From the IMG/VR virus record IMGVR_UViG_3300028581_000051, positions 1 to 54,150 of that record: a stretch of 54,150 nucleotides of DNA; one strand, given 5' to 3'. This document shows positions 32,552 to 39,932 of the stretch, piece after piece. This stretch comes from a virus. A program made the translations under genes and the position numbers. The number at the start of each line of letters is the position of its first letter. Positions within the stretch are counted from its first letter, which is position 1. Under the pieces are notes generated by a model. That model was given only the letters and a program-made list of their open reading frames with translations, did no database searches and had not been told where the DNA came from.

Positions 32552-34444
32552 ATGGACACACCTTGGAGTTCTATTGGGTACGTTACGTATAAGCGTACTT
32601 ACTCGCGTAAACTAGAGAACGGTAATTCTGAAGAATTCGAAGACACTGTTGATCGAGTTATTTCTGCTTGTGATACTCAGCTTGAAGTTGGGTTCACTGA
32701 TAAAGAAGAAGAGCAACTTAAGCGCTACATGATGGAGCTTAAGTGCAGTGTCGCAGGGCGATTCTTGTGGCAACTTGGCACACCTACGGTTGAACGCCTT
32801 GGTCTGGCGTCTCTCCAAAACTGCGCATTTGTGGTTGTAGATGAGCCTATCAGACCTTTCTGCTGGACTATGGACATGTTAGCGCTCGGTGCTGGTGTGG
32901 GCTATAACATCCAGCGGCATCACGTCGACAAGCTCCCAAAAGTTAAAACTTGGTTTAAAGCTCCTACGCGCACTAATGATGGCGGTGCTGACTTTATTAT
33001 TCCCGACTCACGTGAGGGTTGGGTCAAGTTCTTAGGTAAAACTCTCAAAGCTGCCTTCCTTTCAGACACTGAACAAAAAGGCACTTTCACTTACTCGCCT
33101 CAAGTGATTCGTGGTAAGGGTACGCCTATCGCAGGTTTCGGCGGTGTTGCTTCCGGTCCTGAAGAGCTGTGCTGGGGTATTAACGAGATCTCCAAGGTTC
33201 TCATGAAACGCTCCGGTAAGCAGCTTCGACCGATTGACTGTCTGGATATTATGAATATCATTGGCTATATTATTGTGGCTGGTAATGTTCGTAGGTCTGC
33301 TCAACTCGCCATTGGAGATCCTGATGATGTTGAGTTTCTCCTTGCCAAGCGATTTGACCTCGGGTCTGTCCCCAAGTGGCGAGCGATGTCTAACAATTCG
33401 GTCGCGTGTGACGACATCTCGGAGTTGCACGACTACTTCTGGGACGGCTATACTGGTCGCGGTGAACCATATGGGCTCATTAATCTCAGACTTAGTAGAC
33501 TTATTGGTAGACTTGGGGAAACCCAATACCCAGATCCAGGGGTCGAAGGCTATAATCCCTGTGCTGAACAATCCTTAGAGACTTACGAAACTTGCTGTCT
33601 TGCTGAAGTCTTTCTTCCTAACGTGACTTCCGAAGATGAATTCATCGATATTCTTGAAAAACTTTATCGTATTAATAAACATTCATTGATGCTTGACTCT
33701 CATCACCCTGAAACCGGAGCGGTCATCGCTAAGAATATGCGAATGGGTATTGGTATTACAGGCATCCTTCAAGCTACTCCCGAACAAATGTCTTGGTTAG
33801 ACAGTGGCTATGGCTTTTTGAGACTGTTTGATGTACAGTACTCAAAGGATATGGGTGTTGAACCCAGCATCAAGTTGACAACTGTTAAGCCTTCTGGTAC
33901 CCTCAGTCTTCTGCCGGGAGTGCTCCCTGGTATTCACCCTGGCTACGCTCGCTTTATGATAAGGAGAATTAGAATTGACTCTTCGCACCCGCTTGTTGAC
34001 GTCTGTAAGTCTCATGGTTATCCAGTGGAATATGCTCGTGAATTCGATGGCACGTTAGATTATAAAACCATCGTAGTCTCGTTCCCGTTTGCGTACCCTG
34101 AGAATGCTATTCTTGCTAAGGACATGACTGCTCTCAAGCAACTTGAGTGGATTAGGACTGTTCAAGAGCTCTGGTCTGATAATAGTGTGTCCTGCACTAT
34201 TTATTATAAGGCTGAAGAGCTTGATGAAATTAAAGAATACCTCACAAAGTATTACAAGAACAACCATAAGAGTCTTTCTTTCCTGTTGCACTCTGAGCAT
34301 GGCTTTGATCAAGCTCCTTACGAGGAGATCACCGAAGAGCAATATAACGAACTAGTCGCTAAAACAACTCAAATCACCTTCTCAGGCACTGTGGAGTTTG
34401 ATGGCGTTGAAGACTGCGAAAAGGGCGCTTGTCCTGTTCGGTAA
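32552..34444 (+). CDS. Class II (adenosylcobalamin-type) ribonucleotide reductase
   Basis: A 630-residue protein. The active-site motif NPCAEQSLETYETCC gives C337, E339 and C348, with exactly the spacing of C408/E410/C419 in Lactobacillus RTPR. LQNC near residue 90 supplies the other redox cysteine. GNVRRSA and the C-terminal CEKGACPVR (reducing cysteine pair) also fit. It makes deoxynucleotides and needs no small subunit gene; none is seen. It is about 100 residues shorter than the Lactobacillus enzyme (739), the difference lying largely before the active site. A glutaredoxin-like gene at 46915 could supply electrons. Confidence 0.9.
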   Translation: MDTPWSSIGYVTYKRTYSRKLENGNSEEFEDTVDRVISACDTQLEVGFTDKEEEQLKRYMMELKCSVAGRFLWQLGTPTVERLGLASLQNCAFVVVDEPIRPFCWTMDMLALGAGVGYNIQRHHVDKLPKVKTWFKAPTRTNDGGADFIIPDSREGWVKFLGKTLKAAFLSDTEQKGTFTYSPQVIRGKGTPIAGFGGVASGPEELCWGINEISKVLMKRSGKQLRPIDCLDIMNIIGYIIVAGNVRRSAQLAIGDPDDVEFLLAKRFDLGSVPKWRAMSNNSVACDDISELHDYFWDGYTGRGEPYGLINLRLSRLIGRLGETQYPDPGVEGYNPCAEQSLETYETCCLAEVFLPNVTSEDEFIDILEKLYRINKHSLMLDSHHPETGAVIAKNMRMGIGITGILQATPEQMSWLDSGYGFLRLFDVQYSKDMGVEPSIKLTTVKPSGTLSLLPGVLPGIHPGYARFMIRRIRIDSSHPLVDVCKSHGYPVEYAREFDGTLDYKTIVVSFPFAYPENAILAKDMTALKQLEWIRTVQELWSDNSVSCTIYYKAEELDEIKEYLTKYYKNNHKSLSFLLHSEHGFDQAPYEEITEEQYNELVAKTTQITFSGTVEFDGVEDCEKGACPVR

Positions 34445-34452
34445 CACTAACT

Positions 34453-34472
34453 GGGAGGGCTTCGGCTCTCCC
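34453..34472 (+). terminator. UUCG-capped hairpin after ribonucleotide reductase
   Basis: An eight-pair stem GGGAGGGC/GCTCTCCC (one G-T wobble) with a TTCG tetraloop, followed by AAAATTTT. It stands nine bases after the reductase stop and before the ligase gene. It may terminate weakly or protect mRNA ends. Confidence 0.7.
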
Positions 34473-34489
34473 AAAATTTTGGAGCTATA

Positions 34490-35389
34490 ATGTTCAAGCC
34501 TATGCTCGCTCCTGGGGAAGATCCTCAGAAGTATCCTAACTACTTTAAAGAGCTTCGGTATCCTTTGATGGTATCTCCTAAGTATGATGGTATTAGGTGT
34601 CTTACTATCAGTAAGATGGCACTGTCACGTTCAGGAAAGCTGCTTCCATCATGGCAAGTCCAAGAAGACTTTACAAGAGTTCCAGGTCTTGACGGGGAAC
34701 TTATTGAAGGCAATCCAACTGATCCTGAAGTTTACAATCGAACTCAAAGCCATGTAATGTCGACAGACAAACCCGGCAATCTCAAGTTTTTTGTGTTTGA
34801 TTGTATTGATGATGCTGTAATTGATAAGCCTTTCTACAGGCGTCTTGAAGAAGCTGCTAAGATGGTCATCGGTGTGGACGCTCACGAGGCTGTTGACCAT
34901 ACTACTGTAGAGCGCTACGAAGAACTTGTGGCCTACGAGAATCAATGTCTCTCAGAAGGCTATGAAGGTATCATGATGAGAGACCCCTTAGGCCGTTACA
35001 AGAATGGTCGAGGTACTTTTAAAGAAGGACTTATTTATAAACTTAAACGGTTCACTCAAACCGAAGGTCATATTGTTGACATCCATCCCAGAATGCATAA
35101 CACTAACCCTCAAACGACCGACGAGCTTGGCTATGCATCGCGTTCCCAATCAAAGGATGGGTTGGTGGCTATGGCGATGGCTGGTAAGTTTATCTTAGAT
35201 ACGGCCCTTTGGGGTGAAGTTGAAGTAGCGCCTGGAGCATTCACTCACCAAGAGCTTGAATGGATCTGGGAGAACAAATTAGACGTACTTGGCAAGACAC
35301 TTACCTTTAAATTCTTCAGTCACGGTATTAAAGACAAACCGCGTTTTCCGAGGGCCGTAGGCTTTCGTCACCCCATTGATATGAGTTAA
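34490..35389 (+). CDS. ATP-dependent DNA ligase
   Basis: A 299-residue ligase. The nucleotidyl-lysine is K31 in SPKYDGIR. Further motifs are LDGELIEG, EGIMMRDPLGRYKNGRG and IYKLKRF (motif V, containing the second Lys). The size and motif set match T7-like and other short phage ligases. It seals nicks in newly copied DNA. A GGAG box precedes the ATG. The next gene begins two bases after its stop. Confidence 0.92.
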   Translation: MFKPMLAPGEDPQKYPNYFKELRYPLMVSPKYDGIRCLTISKMALSRSGKLLPSWQVQEDFTRVPGLDGELIEGNPTDPEVYNRTQSHVMSTDKPGNLKFFVFDCIDDAVIDKPFYRRLEEAAKMVIGVDAHEAVDHTTVERYEELVAYENQCLSEGYEGIMMRDPLGRYKNGRGTFKEGLIYKLKRFTQTEGHIVDIHPRMHNTNPQTTDELGYASRSQSKDGLVAMAMAGKFILDTALWGEVEVAPGAFTHQELEWIWENKLDVLGKTLTFKFFSHGIKDKPRFPRAVGFRHPIDMS

Positions 35390-35390
35390 C

Positions 35391-36425
35391 ATGACTGGTC
35401 TTAGAACTCCTACAATTAAACTTGTAATTCGTAAAAAGATTAATGCTTGGCTGGCTACTATCAAAGAACCTGAGCTTGTTGAGCTTCTCAAGCGAGATAC
35501 CATTGTTACAGGTGGTTGTGTCACTTCAATGCTTATGGGCGAGCGTATCAATGATTTTGACGTCTACTTCAAGACTTTTGAAACTGCCAAAGCTGTAGCT
35601 ACCTATTATGTTCAGGAGTTCAACACCACCAAGGGCACGCTGAGTGCTAAAGCCCTTGCCGGTGTCAACCCTACGATTAAAGAAGAATCGGTTGTAAATA
35701 TTAAAGGCGAGACTGAGCAGCGCATTAAGATTTACATGAAGTCTTCAGGTGTTGCAGGTGAGGAGCAAGGAGTTTACTCCTACTTTGAACATGGGCAAGA
35801 CTCAGCTACTGCAGAGTTCCTCACATCAACCCAAGATGAAGGTGCTGAAGATCCACTGTTTACTGCTGAACAAGCTTATGGAGCAGTTGCAGAAGACCCT
35901 CTCGGTACCGCTGAAGAGGTCAAAACTGAGCTTAAAGACCCTAAAAAGCCTCCCTACCGTCCAGTCTTTATGACTGACAATGCTATCACGCTCTCCGATA
36001 AGATGCAGTTGATTATCAGATTCTACGGAACTCCTCAAGAAATCCACAAGAACTTTGATTTCATTCACTGCACCGGCGTGTACGACTATCGAGCTGACAG
36101 CCTTGTGGTCAGTGAGGCTATGATGCGCAGTCTCCTGAGTAAGAGTCTTGTGTACTCAGGTAGCTTGTACCCGATCGCTTCTCTACTTCGTATTCGTAAG
36201 TTTATGAAGCGTGGCTGGCGTATCTCTGCTGGCCAGATGCTGAAGATCATCTTCCAGCTTGACGGCCAACCCCTCACAGATCCTAAATTCCTCAAGGATC
36301 AGCTGATGGGTGTTGATGTGGCTTATATGCATGAGCTCATCAGGGCTATTAATAACGAGCCTGGCAGAATTGATGCCACTTACTTGGCTACACTAGTCGA
36401 TCAGGTATTTGGTGATGGCGGGTAA
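35391..36425 (+). CDS. Nucleotidyltransferase-like protein
   Basis: A 344-residue protein. VTGGCVTSMLMGERINDFDVYF near residues 39-60 matches, in part, the polymerase-beta-type nucleotidyltransferase signature: GG at 41-42 and the metal-binding D55-x-D57. An acidic, low-complexity stretch (about residues 140-185, with ...DEGAEDPLFTAEQ...) looks like an insertion. Later FDFIHCTGVYDYR and LLRIRKFMKRGW resemble the C-terminal part of phage proteins annotated as nucleotidyltransferases. It could act on tRNA ends, proteins or small molecules; the five tRNAs here already encode CCA. Substrate unknown. Confidence 0.7.
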   Translation: MTGLRTPTIKLVIRKKINAWLATIKEPELVELLKRDTIVTGGCVTSMLMGERINDFDVYFKTFETAKAVATYYVQEFNTTKGTLSAKALAGVNPTIKEESVVNIKGETEQRIKIYMKSSGVAGEEQGVYSYFEHGQDSATAEFLTSTQDEGAEDPLFTAEQAYGAVAEDPLGTAEEVKTELKDPKKPPYRPVFMTDNAITLSDKMQLIIRFYGTPQEIHKNFDFIHCTGVYDYRADSLVVSEAMMRSLLSKSLVYSGSLYPIASLLRIRKFMKRGWRISAGQMLKIIFQLDGQPLTDPKFLKDQLMGVDVAYMHELIRAINNEPGRIDATYLATLVDQVFGDGG

Positions 36426-36645
36426 TGCAAACTCCGGAAGAAAGTCTATTGTCTTCAAACCAGGCTACACTTACGGTGACGCAGCGGGGAATCGTTACAG
36501 GTTGATTAAAGATCGTCAACAAGGTGACTTTCCGCTGTTATTTGAAAACTTAGACACAGGCGGGTTTAGAGCCTTTACACGCCAAGGTCGATCTATAACT
36601 GCATTTGGGAATGATCCTCAGGCCCTCACAAAGAAGCTTAAATGA
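36415..36645 (+). CDS. Small hypothetical protein
   Basis: A 76-residue protein from the ATG at 36415, overlapping the previous gene by 11 bases; TTG and GTG codons at 36409 and 36412 are alternatives. Sequence: AGNANSGRK start, then GYTYGDAAGNRYRLIKDRQQ, a beta-type soluble protein. Its stop overlaps the next ATG (ATGA). Function unknown. Confidence 0.68.
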   Translation: MAGNANSGRKSIVFKPGYTYGDAAGNRYRLIKDRQQGDFPLLFENLDTGGFRAFTRQGRSITAFGNDPQALTKKLK

Positions 36646-36887
36646 CCCATACCAGAGAAACGAACGAAGAATTTATTCTAGACTTGATCAACTTTGGACC
36701 ATACGGAGGTCTTCAACAAGTGTTTCTCATTGAAGCTATTCGAAGCTACAGTGAGCGAATCTCTAAACTAGATCCAGCAAGCTTTGAAGGAGGCCTTATT
36801 GCTCCTGAAGCTTGGGTAGGCACAGCTAAGTATATCTTCCAGAAAGTCGAGGCCCGCTATGGCGACAGTAAGGACTCTACTACGTAA
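36642..36887 (+). CDS. Small hypothetical protein
   Basis: An 81-residue helical soluble protein coupled to the preceding gene. NFGPYGGLQQVFLIEAIRSY is followed by WVGTAKYIFQKVEARYG, a pattern of small phage proteins seen near replication modules. It overlaps the acetyltransferase gene by 29 bases. Function unknown. Confidence 0.7.
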   Translation: MTHTRETNEEFILDLINFGPYGGLQQVFLIEAIRSYSERISKLDPASFEGGLIAPEAWVGTAKYIFQKVEARYGDSKDSTT

Positions 36888-37311
36888 AGACATCCCAGGC
36901 CTTCTCAAGATGGCTGAGCCTTTCTTTGAACAGTCAGGCTTTCCTGGTAAGTTTTCGTTACATCGGGCTCATGAAACACTATTAACTTGCATTGCCTCAG
37001 CGAGTCGTGGGTGCCTTGTGCTAGTCGACGATAATGAAAAACCCCTAGGAGCTTTAGGGTTCGAGATCTCAAGACTCTGGTTTAGTTCTTCAGTAGTTGC
37101 CCGAGAGCTATTCTTTTGGATTGACCCGGATTCAAGAGGTGGGCATGGCAGTGCTATGCTGGAAGCATTTGAAGCTGCAGCTAAGGCTAGAGGTGCTGAG
37201 TTCACGGTAATGGTAGCTCTTGCTGCGTCTAACTATGATCGTGTTACTGACTTCTATCGATATAAATCTTATCGCGCCATGGAAAGCGCATTTATCAAGG
37301 AACTTAGTTAA
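36859..37311 (+). CDS. GNAT-family N-acetyltransferase
   Basis: A 150-residue protein with GNAT fold features: an N-terminal TVRTLLRKDIPGLLKM, a central strand pair, and motif A ELFFWIDPDSRGGHGSAML, in which the R-GG-x-G loop binds the acetyl-CoA pyrophosphate. The later VALAASNYDRVTDFYRY resembles motif B. The target is unknown; phage GNATs may modify host or phage proteins or small molecules. It ends next to a small coiled-coil gene without a gap. Confidence 0.85.
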   Translation: MATVRTLLRKDIPGLLKMAEPFFEQSGFPGKFSLHRAHETLLTCIASASRGCLVLVDDNEKPLGALGFEISRLWFSSSVVARELFFWIDPDSRGGHGSAMLEAFEAAAKARGAEFTVMVALAASNYDRVTDFYRYKSYRAMESAFIKELS

Positions 37312-37563
37312 ATGGCTAAAACTTACGCTCAGATTAAGCAAGAAGACAGTAATCGCGAGATTGAGGCTGTCTACAGCAATCTCGCAATCATCGAACGTGA
37401 GATGAACGAGCTGCAATACTCATTTGAGAGGTCAATGGAAGAGTTTACAAAGCTCCACCTCCAATATCTCGCGCAGCCTACCCACGAGGGCCTTCAGGTC
37501 TTTCGAGCAAGGGTCACTAAGCTTAGGCAAGCTTTTCCTAAGTATGATGAGATTCCGTTCTAA
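37312..37563 (+). CDS. Small coiled-coil protein
   Basis: An 83-residue protein that starts right after the acetyltransferase stop. Long helices rich in Glu, Lys and Leu (REIEAVYSNLAIIEREMNEL and onward) suggest a coiled coil, ending in YDEIPF. It is the last gene of the replication module. Function unknown. Confidence 0.7.
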   Translation: MAKTYAQIKQEDSNREIEAVYSNLAIIEREMNELQYSFERSMEEFTKLHLQYLAQPTHEGLQVFRARVTKLRQAFPKYDEIPF

Positions 37564-37610
37564 GTTTTAAACCTAAGGTTTCTGCAAAGTAATGCCTTAC
37601 AAAATTTGGC

Positions 37611-37740
37611 CGCCTGCAGCCGCGAGGCCCCCGCCTTGCCTGCCCCCTCGACCGGGCCGCCGCGCCCGCCCTGGACCAACCTCGCGTGCGCACGGTACCA
37701 ACCTGCAGCGACCCGCCCCTGAACCGGCGTCGTCGCTGAC
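37611..37740. other. GC-rich intergenic island 2 (about 78% G+C)
   Basis: 101 of 130 bases are G or C by direct count. It begins shortly after the last replication gene and ends seven bases before the promoter-like motif at 37747, mirroring the layout at 14231. No gene in it is credible. The two islands are similar in composition and place but I see no long shared sequence. The remainder of the 282-base gap holds an AAACC-TAA-GGTTT inverted repeat near 37570, the promoter motif and a leader with an AATAGT/ACTATT hairpin (37804-37823). Confidence 0.75.
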
Positions 37741-37746
37741 CACCTC

Positions 37747-37764
37747 AACCCGTTAAGTTAACCC
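37747..37764 (+). promoter_or_regulatory. Candidate phage RNA polymerase promoter, copy 3
   Basis: AACCCGTTAAGTTAACCC, matching the core at 14441, 24167 and 47438. It leads an 81-base leader to the gene at 37846, whose codon usage suggests very high expression. Confidence 0.65.
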
Positions 37765-37845
37765 TTTATCTTGAAACTCATAACAGATATCTGGGTTTTT
37801 GTAAATAGTAGTGTGTCACTATTATTTGAATCAGCAGGACATAAA

Positions 37846-38415
37846 ATGACCGAGATCAAGAACGTCTTCACGACTCCCGATGGCAAGCAGTTTGATACTA
37901 AGGCCGAGGCTGTCAACCATCTGCGTCTTCCGAAGATTCGTGAAGCGTTTGCTAAGCTGACCGACAACAATACCGAACTTGCTGAGTGGCTTATTGCCAA
38001 TCAAGAGCAGGTCGAAATGGCTTTCGAAACGGGCACGATTCGTCGTGTCTCGAAGGCCGAGAAGAAGAAGCTCCAAGCTTCTCTGGATGCCATCAAGGAA
38101 GCTGGCAATCCGAAGTTTGCTTTCGTTGTTGACAATCTGGAAGCCATCTATACGAGCTTCCGTTGGCCGTCTGTCACTCGTCTGAAGCCGGAAGAGAAGA
38201 CTGCCGCCGCTCAAGAAGCTCTGATGAAGCTTTCTGACGATAACGCTGAACTGGTTGGCTACGTTCTGGCTAACCAAGAAGGTATCATGGCTTGCTATGA
38301 AGCTGGTATCGAAAAGCGTCCGATGAACCCGAAGGCTGCAGAAGCCCTTGTTGAGTGGCGTGCTAAGGAAGCTGCCAAGAAGGCTGCTAAGGCCACTGAA
38401 GAGGTCGCCGGCTAA
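37846..38415 (+). CDS. Probably abundant protein with an internal repeat
   Basis: A 189-residue protein from MTEIKNVFTTPDGKQF. The ATG at 37846 follows AGGA by seven bases; a TTG at 37771 in frame has no ribosome site. Two related stretches, KLTDNNTELAEWLIANQEQV and KLSDDNAELVGYVLANQEGI, about 90 residues apart, show an internal duplication. The end is Ala/Lys-rich (WRAKEAAKKAAKA). Codons are strongly biased to ATC, CGT, CTG and AAG, unlike its neighbours. It has its own promoter-like motif and terminator. It may bind DNA or act as an abundant structural or regulatory protein; the family is not known to me. Confidence 0.78.
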   Translation: MTEIKNVFTTPDGKQFDTKAEAVNHLRLPKIREAFAKLTDNNTELAEWLIANQEQVEMAFETGTIRRVSKAEKKKLQASLDAIKEAGNPKFAFVVDNLEAIYTSFRWPSVTRLKPEEKTAAAQEALMKLSDDNAELVGYVLANQEGIMACYEAGIEKRPMNPKAAEALVEWRAKEAAKKAAKATEEVAG

Positions 38416-38431
38416 TCTAGATAGTCGGTAG

Positions 38432-38501
38432 GATGTCGGAGGGACAATGTTAGCTACTTGTCTTGAATAACGGCTCTATTGTATTAGTTGCCTCCGACGT
38501 C
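38432..38501 (+). ncRNA. Structured intergenic RNA element
   Basis: An 11-pair stem GATGTCGGAGG/CCTCCGACGTC (one G-T wobble) closes a 48-base interior, inside which ACAAT (38444-38448) can pair with ATTGT (38478-38482). A terminator follows 24 bases later, so the 3' end of this transcript would carry the structure. It could be a small RNA, a processing site or a 3'-protecting element. No known RNA family is recognised. Confidence 0.5.
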
Positions 38502-38524
38502 GCACCTTAGAAACATACTTTAAA

Positions 38525-38554
38525 AGACCCACCCTAACCGGTGGGTTTTATTTT
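38525..38554 (+). terminator. Intrinsic terminator
   Basis: Stem CCCACC/GGTGGG, extendable outward by A-T pairs, with loop CTAACC, followed by TTTTATTTT. It ends the transcript of the gene at 37846. Confidence 0.87.
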
Positions 38555-38563
38555 GAGGTTTAG

Positions 38564-38809
38564 ATGAGTATTGAACAGTTCAGTTGGCCATGTGATCACC
38601 TTGATCATGATGTCCAGGTACCAGGTTGTGAATTCCATGCCTTCTTTGGGTATTCATTCTGTGAAGTGCACCGTAACGAACTGGCGATTAAGTTCGTTGA
38701 GAAGCGGGGTAAACGACTACCGAAGCCTGATGCTCCTGTTGAAGAGAGTTTCGAAGAGTTCGCCTTCATCCCAGCCAAGCAAAAGAGGCGCTATGACAGA
38801 CGCTATTAA
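38564..38809 (+). CDS. Small hypothetical protein, possible zinc binder
   Basis: An 81-residue protein with PCDHLDHD, VPGCEFHAFFGY and FCEVHRNE: three cysteines each close to a histidine in the first 45 residues, a layout that could bind one or two zinc ions. The C-terminal part is basic (KQKRRYDRRY). It overlaps the MazG-like gene by 17 bases. Function unknown. Confidence 0.72.
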   Translation: MSIEQFSWPCDHLDHDVQVPGCEFHAFFGYSFCEVHRNELAIKFVEKRGKRLPKPDAPVEESFEEFAFIPAKQKRRYDRRY

Positions 38810-39164
38810 ATACGACCCTTATCCGTATGCTATTGGCTCTGAAGAATTCCCTGGGTTCTCTAAACTTATCGAAGAGCTGGGTGAACTTAATCAAGTAATT
38901 GGTCAAATTCTTGCACGTGGCAGTCAGCTAGGTGATTTTCATAATCACAAACTTGCAACCAGACTCGTGGAAGAGATGGCTGATACCTCAGCTGCTATCC
39001 TGCTTGTATTAGACGAAAACAAGCTGAACAATAAAGGCTTTATCGCTCGTCGTAACTACAAGTATAATACATACCGGCGTTGGCAGGCTCAAGGTATTGA
39101 TGCTTGGAAAGGTTACGAAGACGAGTTCTTGTCTACACCTGAGGGTTTTCCTCTTGGTGAATAA
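38793..39164 (+). CDS. MazG-like NTP pyrophosphohydrolase
   Basis: A 123-residue protein from the ATG at 38793 (AGAGG box); the longer frame from 38571 runs inside the preceding gene. KLIEELGELNQVIGQIL and, about 35 residues later, LVEEMADTSAAILLVL give the EExxE...ExxD metal site of MazG/all-alpha NTP pyrophosphatases. It would hydrolyse NTPs or ppGpp-related signals, or clean the nucleotide pool. The tRNA-Thr gene starts three bases after its stop. Confidence 0.8.
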   Translation: MTDAIKYDPYPYAIGSEEFPGFSKLIEELGELNQVIGQILARGSQLGDFHNHKLATRLVEEMADTSAAILLVLDENKLNNKGFIARRNYKYNTYRRWQAQGIDAWKGYEDEFLSTPEGFPLGE

Positions 39165-39167
39165 TAC

Positions 39168-39243
39168 GCCGCTTTAGCTCAGCTGGTAGAGCAACGGTTT
39201 TGTAAACCGTGGGTCGCAGGTTCGAATCCTGTAGGCGGCACCA
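39168..39243 (+). tRNA. tRNA-Thr (TGT)
   Basis: A 76-base cloverleaf. Acceptor GCCGCTT pairs with AGGCGGC; D-arm AGCTCAGCTGGTAGAGC; anticodon loop TTTGTAA with anticodon TGT; T-arm with GGTTCGAATCC; encoded CCA at 39241-39243. It reads ACA codons, which are common in this phage. Confidence 0.96.
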
Positions 39244-39261
39244 TTTTTAGAAAGACTTAAA

Positions 39262-39612
39262 ATGAACCTTAAGACTGCTAATAGGCGTAGACGTAAAACT
39301 AGTAGCGACTACAGATACTCTCAATGGCTCAAGCAGTTTAAACTTGGAGCTATTGTAGAGAGTTGCTCCTTACACCCGATTCGTATTACTCGGTTTAACA
39401 CTAAGCCCTACGGAGGCTTTGTTGATGGTGAGTCGCTCCTAGATGGCAGTCATCAAAGTTGCTCTATCCGACACTGCGGCGTAGATTTCTTAGCACCTTG
39501 GGAAGTCAAGAAAAAGCTTAAGCTTTGGAACAGTGGAGGTGAAAAGGCTCTTATTGCTGATTACTATGGAAGTAAAGAGGCTGCAGACGCCTTTATCAAA
39601 ACCTGGAGATGA
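39262..39612 (+). CDS. Basic hypothetical protein
   Basis: A 116-residue protein placed between two tRNA genes. The N-terminus is very basic (NRRRRKTSS) and the rest mixes aromatic and basic residues (SIRHCGVDFLAPWEVKKKLK), so nucleic-acid binding is possible. No family recognised. The ribosome site is weak (AGAAAGACTTAAA). Confidence 0.7.
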   Translation: MNLKTANRRRRKTSSDYRYSQWLKQFKLGAIVESCSLHPIRITRFNTKPYGGFVDGESLLDGSHQSCSIRHCGVDFLAPWEVKKKLKLWNSGGEKALIADYYGSKEAADAFIKTWR

Positions 39613-39614
39613 TT

Positions 39615-39702
<88 letters not shown>

Positions 39703-39727
39703 ATTAACATAAGAGAAAGTTGACTGA

Positions 39728-39886
39728 ATGAACTTGCTATTCATCGCTAAGGGTCCTAACCGCACACCCGTCGTAGTTGTCGGAGCTAATAACGACCGGG
39801 TTGTATATCACTACGATCATGAGAAGCGTAGACACTATGGTTGCGTGTCTCGTAAGTTCTTTGAAGAGAATTACGTCAAGGTTTAA
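39728..39886 (+). CDS. Small hypothetical protein (52 aa)
   Basis: ATG at 39728 behind AGAAAG. The product begins MNLLFIAKGPNRTPVVVVGA and continues basic and aromatic (HYDHEKRRHYGCVSRKFFEE). A small beta-sheet protein is likely. Position between a tRNA and the CCATCTTATATGA motif leaves no competing gene. Function unknown. Confidence 0.55.
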   Translation: MNLLFIAKGPNRTPVVVVGANNDRVVYHYDHEKRRHYGCVSRKFFEENYVKV

Positions 39887-39891
39887 AGGCC

Positions 39892-39913
39892 GGAATTCTC
39901 CCATCTTATATGA
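39892..39913 (+). promoter_or_regulatory. CCATCTTATATGA motif, copy 3
   Basis: GGAATTCTC followed by CCATCTTATATGA (39901-39913), 19 bases before the GTG start at 39933. The exact 13-mer is shared with 15657 and 19958. Confidence 0.5.
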
Positions 39914-39932
39914 TAACCATGGAGGTTGATCA

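Noticed and set aside
34295-34318. Hairpin-like GAGCATGGCTTTGATCAAGCTC inside the reductase gene
   Set aside because: Resembles the intergenic hairpin family, but the loop is longer and the TAAAC end is missing, and the coding sequence explains it.
37560-37748. 62-codon frame on the minus strand in the second GC island
   Set aside because: Same reason: composition-driven open frame without ribosome site or recognisable protein pattern.
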